Source: SAR202 cluster bacterium bin22
GTDB lineage: Bacteria > Chloroflexota > Dehalococcoidia > Lucifugimonadales > UBA3495
DNA: 64,000 nt
Reading direction: 5' to 3'
Assembly (NCBI GenBank): GCA_002238505.1
Contig: MPMM01000016.1
Coordinates: 1 to 64,000, forward strand
Position numbers and translations under genes: made by a program. The notes under the pieces were generated by a model. The model searched no databases and had not been told where the DNA came from. It was given only the letters and a program-made list of their open reading frames with translations. Below are positions 5,859 through 16,500 of the stretch, piece by piece; within the stretch, counting starts at the first letter, position 1, and each line of letters begins with the position of its first letter.

Positions 5859-8800
5859 GTGGTTATGGCCCTGGCTCTCGCCGCCGTCTTCGGCAGTATG
5901 AGCCTGGCTAACCCGGCGATGGCCCAAGCTGTGCCTGCGGCCCCTACCGGCTTAGAAGTCACTGCAGTAACCGATACAACGGTTACCGTCAAGTGGACAA
6001 AGCAGGCTGGATACGAAGACAGCGATTACAGGGTGCGGGCATCCCTGCGCGGGGTGCCGTCGACTGCGGTCCCCGTAGTTGATGGCGGTACCGGGGACGG
6101 CACTCCTGCGTTCGGTGTGGCCATTGGACCCGAAGAAGGTGACGCCGACGAGGTGGTCGTCAGTGGCCTTACGGTAAACGAACGCTACGTAATTGAGATC
6201 CAGAGTAACAAGGATAGCGATCCGGGCGACTTTGCCATGATCGATGCCCGCCCTGTGTCGAATCCCACATTTGAATACGTCGACGACGCTAACGGGGCCG
6301 AAGCCGGTACTTCGAATTTGTTGGCCGTGGGTGGTCGTGGTGAAATCACTCTCACGTGGTATAACCAAGGCGATGACGTGGCCAACGTAACCGGCTGGGA
6401 GTACCAGGTATGTGATGACGCGGATTGCGCAGACGCTACGGACGGCACAAAAGACCCCGGCTGGCAAGCCATTGCCGCAGGCGACCTTGAAACGACGGCA
6501 GGAGAAGACGGGGCAACTCCTCCAGCCGATTCGACGAAATACGAGACCAAAATCTCCGCTAGCGTGCGGACTGAGGGCCATCACGTAAATGTCCGCCCGG
6601 TCAACGGCTTGAACAAGCCGACAACCGCTGGCGACGGCGCCCCTAGCGAAAGAGTAGTAGCAGCCCCGGCCGTCTCCGAACCGCTGCCCTTGCTGGGGAT
6701 GTCCACGCTCACCGCCACAGGTGGTGACGGGCAGATAGCTTTGAGCTGGACCAGGGTAGTCGGCGCTGCCTCCTATACTTATGTTGTATCTTACGAAGAT
6801 GCAGATGGTATGGAGATAGTAGTTGCCACAATTACGACAACCGGTTCCGAAGTATTTTCTGACACTGTATCAGGTCTGCTAAACGAGCAGGAATATACTG
6901 TTAAGCTGAACGCCAATGCCGCAATGGAAAGCACGACCCACAGGGATGGTCCCGCCGTTACGGCCATGGCCTCTACGACAGCGACCACGGTGGAGGATGT
7001 TGGTGAAGTCGCTCCGTCCTTCTCGGCGGACAGCAGCGGCGCAGGTAGCTCGACGTTCTACACCTTAGAGTTCCAGCTCAAGGATGATGACGACGAAAAC
7101 ACCGTGAGTGTTAATACTCGTCAGTACGACCTGATCATTGAGTTCAATGAAGACTACAGCATCCCAGCTTCAATAAGCACCACTTCCGTAGCCATGACTA
7201 CCAGGGGTGGCACGTATTTGAGGCCGAATAACACTTCGACGAACACCAGGACTTTTACCCCAGAAGACGTGACAGTTGACGGTTCCGAGGTGTTCATTTC
7301 TCTGGGCGACATGGACGAACAGGACGACCGGTTCGACTACTTGGTAGAAGAGCCCGAGGTGGTGACAGTTCTGTTCAGGCAGTCGGCCGGCATCAGCAAT
7401 CCGACTGCGGCGGACGCCTATGATTCCATAGTGAAGATTACCTTTGGCGACCTGGTAGTTGACAATGAGGATGGCGCTTACATGGGTCTCGCCGATACCG
7501 TTCCTCACAGCATTTCCATTGACCCCGAGGACGGCGGCTTGGGAACTGAAGTCACGGTGAAGGGCAAGGGCTTCAAGAACGACACGTCCATGACCTTCTT
7601 CCGCGACGCTGATAACAACGGCGAACTGACCTCAGTTGATGCTGTGCTCTGTACCGACCCCTTGGTTGAAGGCAACATCGGTACCTGCACATTTGAGGTT
7701 ACTCACCCCACCTTTACCGCTGGCAAGACCAACCATATTGATGGGGTGGATGGTGTAGCCGCCACCGCAGATGGGAGTTCCAAGGTCTTTGAGTTGAAGG
7801 CCTCCATAATCGCTTCTCCGAGCGGCGGCAGCCCCGGTGAGATGATCCTGGTCCAGTTAGTGGACTTCGAGGGCTCCGGGGTAACTCAGGTTCGGATCGG
7901 CGGAGAGATTTACTGTCACGACAGTTTGATGAATCGGGTGGGAGAGCTGCAAGCCTGTGAGGGCGGAATTGACAGTGGCAGTGGCAGTTTCTCCATTGAG
8001 ATTCCCAACTGGGCCCGTGGCGGTATTCAGGAATTGAAGGTCTGGGACAACGCTAGCCCCGATCAGACCAGCGCATCCACCAAGGTTACTCTTGTTGGTC
8101 CGCAGATCCGGTTGACCCGGGAAACTGTGGTTGCCAACCAGCGCATTAGCCTGATCGGCACCGGGTTCAGTCCCGGCGCTGCTATCGCTAATGTCAATGA
8201 TCTTTCGGATCCCCACACGGAGCCTGCTATATCCATAGGTGGCGATCGCATCGACCCCAGGCGGATCAATGACGGCGATCCGGTCCGTGTGGACAACGGC
8301 GGCAACTGGTCGGCTTCGGTGGACCTGCCCCTGAGTGAAGCGACTACGGCAGCCGGAAATCGTGAGATTCGCGTCCGGGACTCCCTGTCTCGAATCGGTG
8401 TTGTGGATGTAGTAGTCCTTGACCGGACTGTGACCGTAACCCCGAATGAGGGCCGTGTGGGCACCATTGCCGTGGTAAGGGGCGAAGGTTTCCCCAGCAA
8501 GAATGATGAGGGAAGCAATTTCACCGTCGAGATCGAATACGAAGCCTCCAATGGCAATGCCGTCACGGTTTCTGCTCTGACAGATGCCAGCGGCGATTTT
8601 GAACAGCAGCTTCGGATTCCCACCACCGCCGCCATCCCATCCAGCAACCAGATCCACGTGCGGTTCGAGGATGACGAAGATGTACCTGTGTCCATCACCG
8701 TGCCCCACGAGGTACCGGAAGGGATAATTCAGCCGTCCGAGACCAGCGGCGGACCCGGTTCTTCTATCACCATCATGGGTGAGGGCTTCAAGTCCTTCGT

Positions 8801-9242
8801 TCCCGTCGCTCTGGTCAAGATCGGCACCCTGGACGTAACCCCGGCTCCCAAGCCCAGCACCGACGGCAATGGCATGATGTCCTTCGACATCCTGATTCCG
8901 GGCTTGGATGTAGGCATCCAGACCATTGAGGTCAACGTGGGCCGCACCACGGCCAGCGTAGGCTTTACGGTCACCGAGTCCGGCGTCAACCCCGGCGACA
9001 TCAAGCCCGTTGCTGAAGGACTGGAAGAACTGGGTGACAACCTGGACGTCATCTGGCACTTCAACAACGACACCAAGGAATGGAGCTTCTACGACGGCCA
9101 GGAAGGCAGCACCCTGACCCACGTGATCACGGGTGAGACCTACCTGATTCTGGTCAAGGGTTCGGTCGAGGTAATCCTCAACCGCGACACCAGGAGCCTG
9201 TCCTGCGTAGGCGGCAACTGCTGGAACCAGATAGTCTGGTAA
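5859..9242 (+). CDS. Secreted FN3 and IPT/TIG-repeat surface protein
   Basis: The product has 1127 residues from GTG 5859. The hydrophobic core of a signal peptide (MALALAAVFGSMSLANPAMA) is clear, but the basic n-region lies upstream in frame (ARPARGITPF) with no ATG/GTG/TTG before an in-frame stop in the hairpin, so the 5' end may be disrupted or use a rare start. FN3 domains occupy about 27-110, 130-250 and 275-365. IPT/TIG-like Ig folds follow from about 555 to 1045, each with a phrase of the type G-T-x-V-x-G-x-G-F. The last 80 residues (DVIWHFNNDTKEWSFYDG ... CVGGNCWNQIVW) form a C-terminal module seen in Chloroflexota surface proteins. The likely role is extracellular binding or adhesion; no enzyme motif is visible. 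Confidence 0.8.
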   Translation: MVMALALAAVFGSMSLANPAMAQAVPAAPTGLEVTAVTDTTVTVKWTKQAGYEDSDYRVRASLRGVPSTAVPVVDGGTGDGTPAFGVAIGPEEGDADEVVVSGLTVNERYVIEIQSNKDSDPGDFAMIDARPVSNPTFEYVDDANGAEAGTSNLLAVGGRGEITLTWYNQGDDVANVTGWEYQVCDDADCADATDGTKDPGWQAIAAGDLETTAGEDGATPPADSTKYETKISASVRTEGHHVNVRPVNGLNKPTTAGDGAPSERVVAAPAVSEPLPLLGMSTLTATGGDGQIALSWTRVVGAASYTYVVSYEDADGMEIVVATITTTGSEVFSDTVSGLLNEQEYTVKLNANAAMESTTHRDGPAVTAMASTTATTVEDVGEVAPSFSADSSGAGSSTFYTLEFQLKDDDDENTVSVNTRQYDLIIEFNEDYSIPASISTTSVAMTTRGGTYLRPNNTSTNTRTFTPEDVTVDGSEVFISLGDMDEQDDRFDYLVEEPEVVTVLFRQSAGISNPTAADAYDSIVKITFGDLVVDNEDGAYMGLADTVPHSISIDPEDGGLGTEVTVKGKGFKNDTSMTFFRDADNNGELTSVDAVLCTDPLVEGNIGTCTFEVTHPTFTAGKTNHIDGVDGVAATADGSSKVFELKASIIASPSGGSPGEMILVQLVDFEGSGVTQVRIGGEIYCHDSLMNRVGELQACEGGIDSGSGSFSIEIPNWARGGIQELKVWDNASPDQTSASTKVTLVGPQIRLTRETVVANQRISLIGTGFSPGAAIANVNDLSDPHTEPAISIGGDRIDPRRINDGDPVRVDNGGNWSASVDLPLSEATTAAGNREIRVRDSLSRIGVVDVVVLDRTVTVTPNEGRVGTIAVVRGEGFPSKNDEGSNFTVEIEYEASNGNAVTVSALTDASGDFEQQLRIPTTAAIPSSNQIHVRFEDDEDVPVSITVPHEVPEGIIQPSETSGGPGSSITIMGEGFKSFVPVALVKIGTLDVTPAPKPSTDGNGMMSFDILIPGLDVGIQTIEVNVGRTTASVGFTVTESGVNPGDIKPVAEGLEELGDNLDVIWHFNNDTKEWSFYDGQEGSTLTHVITGETYLILVKGSVEVILNRDTRSLSCVGGNCWNQIVW

Positions 9243-9454
9243 ATCAAGGCCAGGAATTGGCGCTGTCAGGGGCGGACCATGAATCCGCCCCTGACCCCCG
9301 GCTCGTAAGTACGGAGTGACCGGAAATGCAAGGTTTTGACTGGATATTTTGATTTTCGGTTCGCTTCCCCCTCTCCCTGAAAGAGAGGGGCCGGGGGTGA
9401 GGGAAACCTCACCGCGCCCCGGGCTCTAACCCCTCAATCTATAGGAGGAAATTA

Positions 9455-10174
9455 ATGGCAAAAGTCAGTAGAATCCTGGCCCTGCTTGCCTTGGTGGCGA
9501 TGCTCGCCGCGCTGCCCCTGTCGGCCTTTGCGCAGCAAGAGCCTCCCCACGTGGTAATCGGCACGGCCATGGTGAACGGCGCAATACCTGCCACGGGCAC
9601 TGAAATTGTGGCAATGGATGGCGCGAACAAAGTAGGCAACGCCATGGTTAAGGACGGCGGCAGCTTCTCTCTCCAGGTAATGCGGCCCCCCAGCGGCGGC
9701 CCCGTCACCTTCATGGTGGCCGGTGTTGACGCTACCGAACGTCTGTCCAATTGGGAATCCGGCGCTCGTGCGCGCGGTTTCACCCTGTCGGCTACCGACC
9801 GCGGCGCCGTGGGCCAGGTTGGCGCAACCGGCCCCAAGGGCGACCAGGGCGACGCCGGTCCGGCTGGCCCCGCCGGTCCTCGTGGCCCCCAGGGCCCCGC
9901 TGGTGACCAGGGTTCCGCCGGCGCTGATGGCGCGGCAGGGCCCCCGGGGCCCGCCGGTCCCGCTGGCGCTCCGGGCGCCCCCGGCGCTGCCGGCGCCCCT
10001 GGTAACGACGGCGCTGCCGGTCCTGCTGGTCCCCAGGGTCCTCCGGGTGCCCAGGGTTCCGCCGGAGCTTCCGGCTCCGACGCCAGTGGCACCACCGGCA
10101 TCATCGCCATCATCATCGCCATCGTCGCGGTGGTAGTGGCGGTAGCCATGCCCTTCGTAATGCCCCGCAACTAA
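9455..10174 (+). CDS. Collagen-like membrane-anchored surface protein 1
   Basis: The product has 239 residues; the ATG follows TAGGAGGAAATTA. The signal peptide is residues 1-27 (ending LPLSAFAQ). Residues 30-110 form an Ig-like, carboxypeptidase-regulatory-type domain ([19 protein letters not shown]). About 30 Gly-X-Y triplets follow, rich in GPA, GAP and GPQ, without interruption. The C-terminal helix is [19 protein letters not shown], with the tail VMPRN. The expected topology is an extracellular collagen-like stalk anchored by its C-terminus. It is paralogous to the gene at 11016. Collagen-like repeats form triple helices and may mediate adhesion or host contact; which applies here is inference. 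Confidence 0.85.
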   Translation: MAKVSRILALLALVAMLAALPLSAFAQQEPPHVVIGTAMVNGAIPATGTEIVAMDGANKVGNAMVKDGGSFSLQVMRPPSGGPVTFMVAGVDATERLSNWESGARARGFTLSATDRGAVGQVGATGPKGDQGDAGPAGPAGPRGPQGPAGDQGSAGADGAAGPPGPAGPAGAPGAPGAAGAPGNDGAAGPAGPQGPPGAQGSAGASGSDASGTTGIIAIIIAIVAVVVAVAMPFVMPRN

Positions 10175-11015
10175 GCCGGGCTAACCGGGCAACCCACGCA
10201 AACCCACCAAAACAGGGGCGGGGCCCAAACCCCCGCCCCGCCCCCCCCCTCCCCCCCCCCGCGCGGGGGGGGGAGTGTGGGGGGGGGGGCGACCCCCCCA
10301 CCCAACAAACCAACCCTAACCCGCTCCCGTTCGTGGTGAGCCCGTCGAACCACCCCCCCAGGATGTCCCTTCCCCCTCGAAGGGGGAAGGCTAGGATGGG
10401 GGTGATCCCCCCAACCAACAAGCCAACCCTAACCCTCTCCCGTTCGTGGTGAGCCCGTCGAACCACCCCCCAGGGTCTATTGATTTTCCAAGATGTCCCT
10501 TCCCCCTCGAAGGGGGAAGGTTAGGATGGGGGTGATCCCCCCACCAACCAACCAACCCAGAAGTCATGTCGCCCTGAGCTTGCCGAAGGGCCTCCAATCC
10601 TCCACCCCCCCCGGCCTCAACCCCCCCCCCCGAGCCCGCCTAAAGCCCCGAAACCCCCTTTGGGCCTCCAACAACAACAGGCATCCCCCCCCCCACCCAA
10701 AAGTCATGTCGCCCTGAGCTTGCCGAAGGGCCTCAAATCCTCCCTCCCTGTCCACCTAAAGCCCCGAAACCCCGTTCGGGGAACAGCATACCCCCCAACC
10801 AACAAACCAACCCAAAGTCCCTTCCCCCTCGAAGGGGGAAGGCTAGGATGGGGGTGATAGCGCAAGGCAACAAGTCATCAGGCCGAAGAACACCCCCCCA
10901 CCCCCACCCCACCCCGATTCCGTTCGTGGTGAGCCTGTCGAACCACCCCCCCTGTAATACTGCCGTAACGCTTCAGGGCCAATATAGGCATAACCCCACT
11001 CGCAGGAGGCCCCCT
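10175..11015. repeat. Repeat-rich intergenic region between the collagen-like genes
   Basis: No gene is credible here; all frames are repeat translations. It holds a C-run/G-run palindrome at 10231-10292, three copies of CGTTCGTGGTGAGCC-CGTCGAACCACC (about 10327, 10441, 10921), three copies of a hairpin unit with TTCCCCCTCGAAGGGGGAA plus GATGGGGGTGAT (10365-10406, 10495-10536, 10817-10858), and two copies of a GTCGCCCTGAGC-TTGCCGAAGGGCCTC unit (10563, 10703). The same families recur at 31091-31345, 48035-48080 and 50165-50335. Confidence 0.75.
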
Positions 11016-11792
11016 ATGTCCACCATCACCCGACTCCTGTCCCTGCTCCTGGCAGCCGCCCTGCTGGCTACCTTGCCGGCCGCCGCTGCCAATGCCCAGG
11101 GTGAGTTCCACATCTTCATCGGCAAGGCCACCCTGGATGGCCAGGCCCCCGCCGTGGGCACTGAGATCACCGCCTACGACAACACCCGCGCCATCGGCAC
11201 CGCCCTGGTCGAGGCCGACGGCCAGTACGCCCTCACGACCACCCGTTCCCACGGTACCGTCTCCTTCAGGATCAACCTGGTCGAAGCCCAGGAGACCTTC
11301 CCCAACTGGCGCGTTGACGGCCGCTCCACCGGCTTCAACCTGACCTTCGTCACCCCCAGGGACCCCACCATCGGCCAGGCCGGCCGCCAGGGCCCCCCTG
11401 GACCTCCAGGCCCTCAGGGTCCCCAGGGCGACACGGGTCCCGCCGGCCCTCAGGGCGCCATGGGCCCCGCCGGCGGCTCCGGCCCCATGGGCCCTGCCGG
11501 TCCTGAAGGCTCTCAGGGCCCCGAGGGCCCCGCCGGAACCAAGGGCGACACCGGACCCGCCGGCCCCGAAGGCCCCCAGGGTCAGCGCGGCCTTCCCGGC
11601 GCGGCCGGCCCCGCCGGCGCCGACGGTAATGACGGCTCCGATGGCCGCGACGGCCGAGACGGCGAGGATGCTTCCGGTAGCGGCATGGCCCTGTTCGCCC
11701 TCATCCTGGCCATTGCCGCCATCGTGGTCGCCGTGGCCATGCCCTTCGTCATGCGCAGCATGGGCGGCGGCTCCACCCCCACCGACCGGTAA
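11016..11792 (+). CDS. Collagen-like membrane-anchored surface protein 2
   Basis: The product has 258 residues; the ATG at 11016 follows AGGAGGC, and the longer in-frame extension runs into repeats. Signal peptide about residues 1-28 ([13 protein letters not shown]). Residues 29-120 form the same Ig-like domain as the gene at 9455 ([20 protein letters not shown]). About 33 Gly-X-Y triplets follow, including GPP, GPQ, GDT and acidic GRD/GED triplets at the end. The C-terminal membrane helix ends [15 protein letters not shown]. The conserved VAVAMPFVM segment is shared with the gene at 9455 and with the fragment at 226-285. Predicted as an anchored surface stalk. Confidence 0.85.
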   Translation: MSTITRLLSLLLAAALLATLPAAAANAQGEFHIFIGKATLDGQAPAVGTEITAYDNTRAIGTALVEADGQYALTTTRSHGTVSFRINLVEAQETFPNWRVDGRSTGFNLTFVTPRDPTIGQAGRQGPPGPPGPQGPQGDTGPAGPQGAMGPAGGSGPMGPAGPEGSQGPEGPAGTKGDTGPAGPEGPQGQRGLPGAAGPAGADGNDGSDGRDGRDGEDASGSGMALFALILAIAAIVVAVAMPFVMRSMGGGSTPTDR

Positions 11793-11860
11793 CCCCCCAG
11801 CGACCGGTAACCCCCCAGCGCCTCCCGGGGCGGCGGCCCACCCCGCCGCCCCCAGCGTAG

Positions 11861-11935
11861 GGGCGGGTTTCAAACCCGCCCGTCCCCCTCAGGTGGTATG
11901 GACAACCGAAATGGTAGGGGCAGACCTGTGTGTCT
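11861..11935. repeat. Two dispersed hairpin repeats
   Basis: GGGCGGGTTT pairs with AAACCCGCCC at 11861-11881, and about 30 bases later GGGGCAGAC.. pairs with GTCTGCCC at 11913-11933. Units of this kind are common intergenic repeats in Chloroflexota-like genomes. They may also end transcription of the collagen-like gene. Confidence 0.5.
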
Positions 11936-11994
11936 GCCCTGGTCTCACAAATGAAACCACCTAAATAGGAACGGCACCGTGAGGGCCACATGCC

Positions 11995-12023
11995 TTGACA
12001 CTCCCCGCCTCCGGAATTAAGAT
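11995..12023 (+). promoter_or_regulatory. tRNA-Phe promoter
   Basis: TTGACA (11995-12000), 17 bases, TAAGAT (12018-12023). Mature tRNA starts 10 bases further on. Confidence 0.7.
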
Positions 12024-12033
12024 ATGTATCCCT

Positions 12034-12109
12034 GCCGAGGTAGCTCAGGTGGTAGAGCACGGCACTGAAAATGCCGGTGTCGACAGTTCGAGTCTGTCCC
12101 TCGGCACCA
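12034..12109 (+). tRNA. tRNA-Phe (GAA)
   Basis: This is a full cloverleaf of 76 bases with encoded CCA. The acceptor GCCGAGG pairs with CCTCGGC; the D stem is GCTC/GAGC; the anticodon stem CGGCA/TGCCG encloses CTGAAAA, anticodon GAA; the T arm is GACAG-TTCGAGT-CTGTC. It has its own promoter and a terminator about 40 bases downstream. Confidence 0.95.
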
Positions 12110-12147
12110 CCTTCTCCCCCAACCCCCGTCAGGCATGCCCTTACAGC

Positions 12148-12178
12148 AAAAGCCGCCCCCATCGGGCGGCTTTTCTTG
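12148..12178 (+). terminator. tRNA-Phe terminator
   Basis: AAAAGCCGCCC pairs with GGGCGGCTTTT and is followed by CTTGTT, a classical intrinsic terminator. Between it and the LLM gene at 12453 I see nothing but a strong ribosome-binding site. Confidence 0.8.
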
Positions 12179-12452
12179 TTCTGCTGGACAGACTTCCACA
12201 CAACTCCCTATGGAGCGACTCCATTGCACGGGTTCAACCCCGCCAGGGCCCACGGAAGGAGACGCCATCCGGTCAGCTCTCCCGACAGCCAGGGTTCAGG
12301 AAATTGCCTTGTACCAGTCCCAATAGCCGGGGTTTGTCTGGCAGGCCCGGCAGGTATATCCTGTCCTCGTCAAGCCCGAACCGTCGGGCGCCCCGCTTTA
12401 TCTGCAAGGAGCACAGCAGGGAACCCACACATCAGCCCTCAAAGGAGGCTCC

Positions 12453-13547
12453 ATGAAGTTCGGCATCTTTACCATCGTCCCCTACCACGAGGACTTTACC
12501 CAGCAGCAGGCGCTGACCCAGGCCCTGGAGCAAATACAGTTTGCCGATGAAGCCGGCCTTGACGAAGTATGGCTGGGCGAGCATCGCTTTTCCCGCCACG
12601 GCCTGCTCTCGGGAATCTGGTCCTTCCTGGGAGCCGTCGCCGGTCGCACAAAAAACGTGCGCATCGGCACCGCAGTCATCGTCCTGCCACTGCATAACCC
12701 CGTCCTGGTGGCTGAAGAAGTGGCCATGCTGGACATCATCAGCAACGGCCGCTTCAACTTCGGCATCGGCGCCGGCTACCAGCAGCAGGAGTTCGACGGC
12801 GTGGGTGTTGACATCGACACCAGCCGCGACCGGTTCCACGAGGCCGTGGACGTGATGATCAAGGCCTGGACCGAGGAATCCCTGACCTTCCATGGCCAGT
12901 TCACCAACGTTGATGACGTCTGGGTATTGCCCAAACCATTGCAGCAGCCCTACCCGCCCCTGTTCCAGGCCGTCAGCACCAGCCCGGCCAGCATCGACTT
13001 CGCCGCCAGCCGCAACATCCAGGTCATCGCCGGCGGCCCCACCGACATCCTCGGCCAGGCGCCCCAGGTTATTCAAATGTGGCGCGAGAAGATGGAAGAG
13101 TACGGCCACGAACACGCCCACCTCGACCCGCCCATGTCCAAGTCCATCTACGTCGCCCCCACCATGGAGGAAGCGGAACGGGACGCCGCCGAGCTGGAGA
13201 ACTTTTCCTCGCGGATACTGCGGTCAGTCGGCTCGGCCGGGGCGCCCATCGGCATGCCCATGGACAAGAACGGCAAGGTCGCCCGAGGTTACGAGCACTG
13301 GGCCAACCGCCAGCGCGACCGCGACCGCCGCGATGACCCGGGCCATGCTGGCCTGCCGCCGCTCCGTGGAACTCCCGAGGTGGTGATAGAAAGGTTGAAG
13401 CAGACCCAGGAAGCCGGAATCAACCACGTCTTCGGCAACTTCGGCTTCGCCGGCCTGCCCCACGAAAAGGTGATGCGCTCCATCGAGCTATTTGCCACGC
13501 ACGTCATGCCCCACTTCCAGGACGCGCCCGTCGCGGCCGGGGACTAA
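12453..13547 (+). CDS. LLM-class flavin-dependent oxidoreductase
   Basis: The product has 364 residues; the ATG follows AAAGGAGG. It is a luciferase-like (bacterial luciferase/F420 superfamily) TIM-barrel monooxygenase: MKFGIF at strand 1, DEVWLGEHRF, TAVIVLPLHNPVLVAEEVA, then NGRFNFGIGAGYQQQEFDG, the usual flavin-binding segment. The expected chemistry is oxidation of an organic substrate with reduced FMN or F420; the substrate cannot be read from the sequence. The gene is alone on the plus strand; its stop is 11 bases from the convergent end of the cadherin-like gene, with no hairpin in between. Confidence 0.85.
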   Translation: MKFGIFTIVPYHEDFTQQQALTQALEQIQFADEAGLDEVWLGEHRFSRHGLLSGIWSFLGAVAGRTKNVRIGTAVIVLPLHNPVLVAEEVAMLDIISNGRFNFGIGAGYQQQEFDGVGVDIDTSRDRFHEAVDVMIKAWTEESLTFHGQFTNVDDVWVLPKPLQQPYPPLFQAVSTSPASIDFAASRNIQVIAGGPTDILGQAPQVIQMWREKMEEYGHEHAHLDPPMSKSIYVAPTMEEAERDAAELENFSSRILRSVGSAGAPIGMPMDKNGKVARGYEHWANRQRDRDRRDDPGHAGLPPLRGTPEVVIERLKQTQEAGINHVFGNFGFAGLPHEKVMRSIELFATHVMPHFQDAPVAAGD

Positions 13548-13558
13548 CCGGATCGCCA

Positions 13559-16500
13559 TCAGTCCGTCAGATTGGTAACAGTGACCGTTACTTCCAGCTT
13601 GGCGATCTGGGCCGTGCTGTCGTCGGCATCCCGGGCTTCCACCGTCACCAGGTAAATGTTGTTACGGCCAGAATCTGACGGACTCTCGTAGTCCGGCGGG
13701 GAAGCAAAGGTCAGAACCCCCGTCTCGCTGATGGCGAAGGCGCTGCTGTCATCTCCCGAAAGTCGCCAGGTGATGTCCCCGCCCTCCGGGTCGGTGGCCC
13801 TGTAGGTGTACAGGTCTCTGGTGTCGTTCTCCTGGTAGGTGAACACGGTGGTGCTATTGCTCCTGAACTCCGGCGCCTCGTTTACCGCATTTACGGTGAC
13901 AATCACGTCCAGGTTTCCGTAATAGCGCCCGTCGGAGGCCCGCACCATTACCTCGTAAACGTTGTCCCGGTCGGAGTCGGCGGGCCGCTCGTGATCGGGA
14001 TTGTTCCTGAAGGTCAGTTCTCCGCCCTCGTTGATGGTGAAGTCGCCCCCGTCTCGTCCAGAGACGCTCCAGCGGGTGATTTCTGTCGTGGTGTCCTCCG
14101 GGTCGGTGGCGGTGTAGGTGGCCAGGACAGCCTCGTGGTTTTCCTGTACGTCGATGGCGGTGTTGCTGCTTGTTTCCGCTATCTCCGGCCCTTCGTCCTG
14201 GTTGGTGACGGAGACGACAACGTCAAAGGTTCCTACACTGCCCTGGGCATCGGTGGCCTGCACCGTTACCTGGTAGTCGTTGTCGTCGGGCCGGGGCGGA
14301 TTCTCAAAGTCGGGCGGGTTGATGAAGGAGAGCACGCCCCGCTCGCTGATTTCAAAGCGGCTGGCGTCCAGGCCGCCCACCGACCAGGTAAAGTCGTTGC
14401 CCTCGGGATCGGTGGCTCGGTAGGTGTAGATGGTCCCCGTGCCATTCTCGCGGAAGGTGCGGGCGTTGCTGCCGGTAATCACCGGTGGCTCGTTGTCCGA
14501 GGCGACGGTGATGGTCACCTCGTAACTGCCATATACCCTGCCGTCGTAGGGGCGTATGGTCACCAGGTACTCGTTGTCCCGGTTCCCGTCGGCGGGCCGG
14601 TCGTGGTCCGGCGGGTTCCTGAATGTCAGGTCAGCCGTCGCACGCCCCGTTTGTTCGCTGGTGTCAGTAATGGTGAAGTCGCCGCTGTCCGTACCGCCCA
14701 GGGACCAGCGGGTGACCTCTGAACCCTCCGGGTCCACGGCGGTGTAGGTGGCCACTACTTGGTCAAAGTTCTCGGCTACGCTGCGGGCTGCCTGCCCCGT
14801 AACCTCCGGGCCCTCGTTGACCTCGGTTACGGTTACGGTCACGTCCAGGGTCCCTTCGTTGCTGCCGTCGGAGGCCACCACCGTGATGTCATAGACGTTG
14901 TCCTGGTCGGCGTCGGCGGGTTGCTCGTGGTTGGGCGCGCTGCTGAAGAACAGCTGGCCCCGCCCGCTGCTGTCCGGCGTGATGGTGAAGTCGCCGCCGT
15001 CCGTCCCCCGCACCGACCACTGGATTTTGGTATTCAGGTCCATGTCCCGGGCCGTGTAGGTGTAGAGGCGGACGTCAGTGGCGGTGTTCTCCCTGAAGCT
15101 CAGGGTGTCCCTGCCAGTAATCTCCGGCGCCGCCTCATTCTCGTCCCTCACTGTGACCGTCACCTCCAGCTCCCCGTAGGTACTGCCGTTGTAGGCACGA
15201 ATGGTCACCAGGTACTCGTTGTCCCGGTTCCCGTCGGCCGGCCGGTCAAAGTCCGGGGTGTTCCTGAAGGTCAGTTGGGCCGTGTAGGTGCCCGTGGGCC
15301 CGATATTGAAGTCGCCCGCGTCGGTTCCGGCCAGTCTCCAGCCGGTTACCGCGTCGTCCCTTTCGCCGGCGTCCGGGTCTCTGGCTGTGAAAGTGGCGTT
15401 GGCCAGGCTCTGACCTTCGACGACTGTATAGGCGGTAGTCCCGGTTGGCTCAGGCCCTTCATTAACTTCGGTTACGGTTATGGAGACGTCCAAAGTTCCT
15501 TCGCTGCCCTGGTCATCGGTCGCGACGACTGATATAAGGTACTCATTGCCCGTATCCGAGTCGGTGGGACTCTCGTAATCCGGAGGACTGCTGAAGGTCA
15601 GTACACCGGTATCGCTGATGTCGAAGGCATCGCCGTCGTCTCTCCCTCCTTGCCCCCTGACCGACCAGGTGATGGTGGTGTTGCGGTCTGTGTCGGTGGC
15701 CCGGTAGGTGTACAGGCGCTGTGTGATTGGAGTGTTCTCCCGGAAGCTAAGGCTCTGGCTGCCCGTCACCACCGGCGCGGCCTCGTTCTCGCTGCCCACG
15801 GTGACGGTCACCTCCAGGGAGCCGTACCGGTTGGTGGCGTCGTATGCCCTCACGGACACCAGGTACTCGTTGTCCCGGTTCCCGTCGGCCGGCCGGTCGT
15901 AGTCCGGGGCATTGCGGAACGTCAACTCGCCGTCCTCACTGATCAGGAAGTCGCCTCCGTCGCTGCCGCTCAGCGACCAGCGCGTAATGTCCGAACCCTC
16001 CGGGTCCACGGCGGAATAGGTTGCCAGTGTCTGGGTCTGCGGGTCCAGGGTGGGGTCGGTGTACTCCTGGAGGGATATGCTTTCCCGCCCGGTTACCACC
16101 GGCCCTTCGTTCAGGTCGGTCACGGTGACAGTCACGTCAAAGGTTCCGGTGTTGCCCTGATCATCCCGGGCCCGCACCGTCAGTTCGTAGGCGTTGTCGT
16201 CGTTCGCATCGGCCGGGTCGTCAAAGTCCGGCGGGTCCCTGAAGGTGAGGACGCCCCGCTCGCTGACCTCAAACAGGCTGCCGTCCGTGCCTCCAGGAGT
16301 AATCCAGTCAAACTCGTCCCCCTCCGGATCGGTGGCTCGGTAGGTGTAGACGGTTCCCGTGCCGTTCTCACTGAAGGTGCGGGCGTTGCTGCCGGTGATT
16401 ACTGGCGGTTCGTTGGCGCCGGTGACGGTGACGGTAATGTCGTAGGAGCCGTACCGGCCCCGGCTGTCGTAGGCCCGGATGGTCACCAGGTACTCGTTGT

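Noticed and set aside
10190-10860. Several short ORFs on both strands
   Set aside because: They are translations of dispersed repeats (for example LRQAQGD and VRRAHHERE phrases) known as intergenic artefacts.
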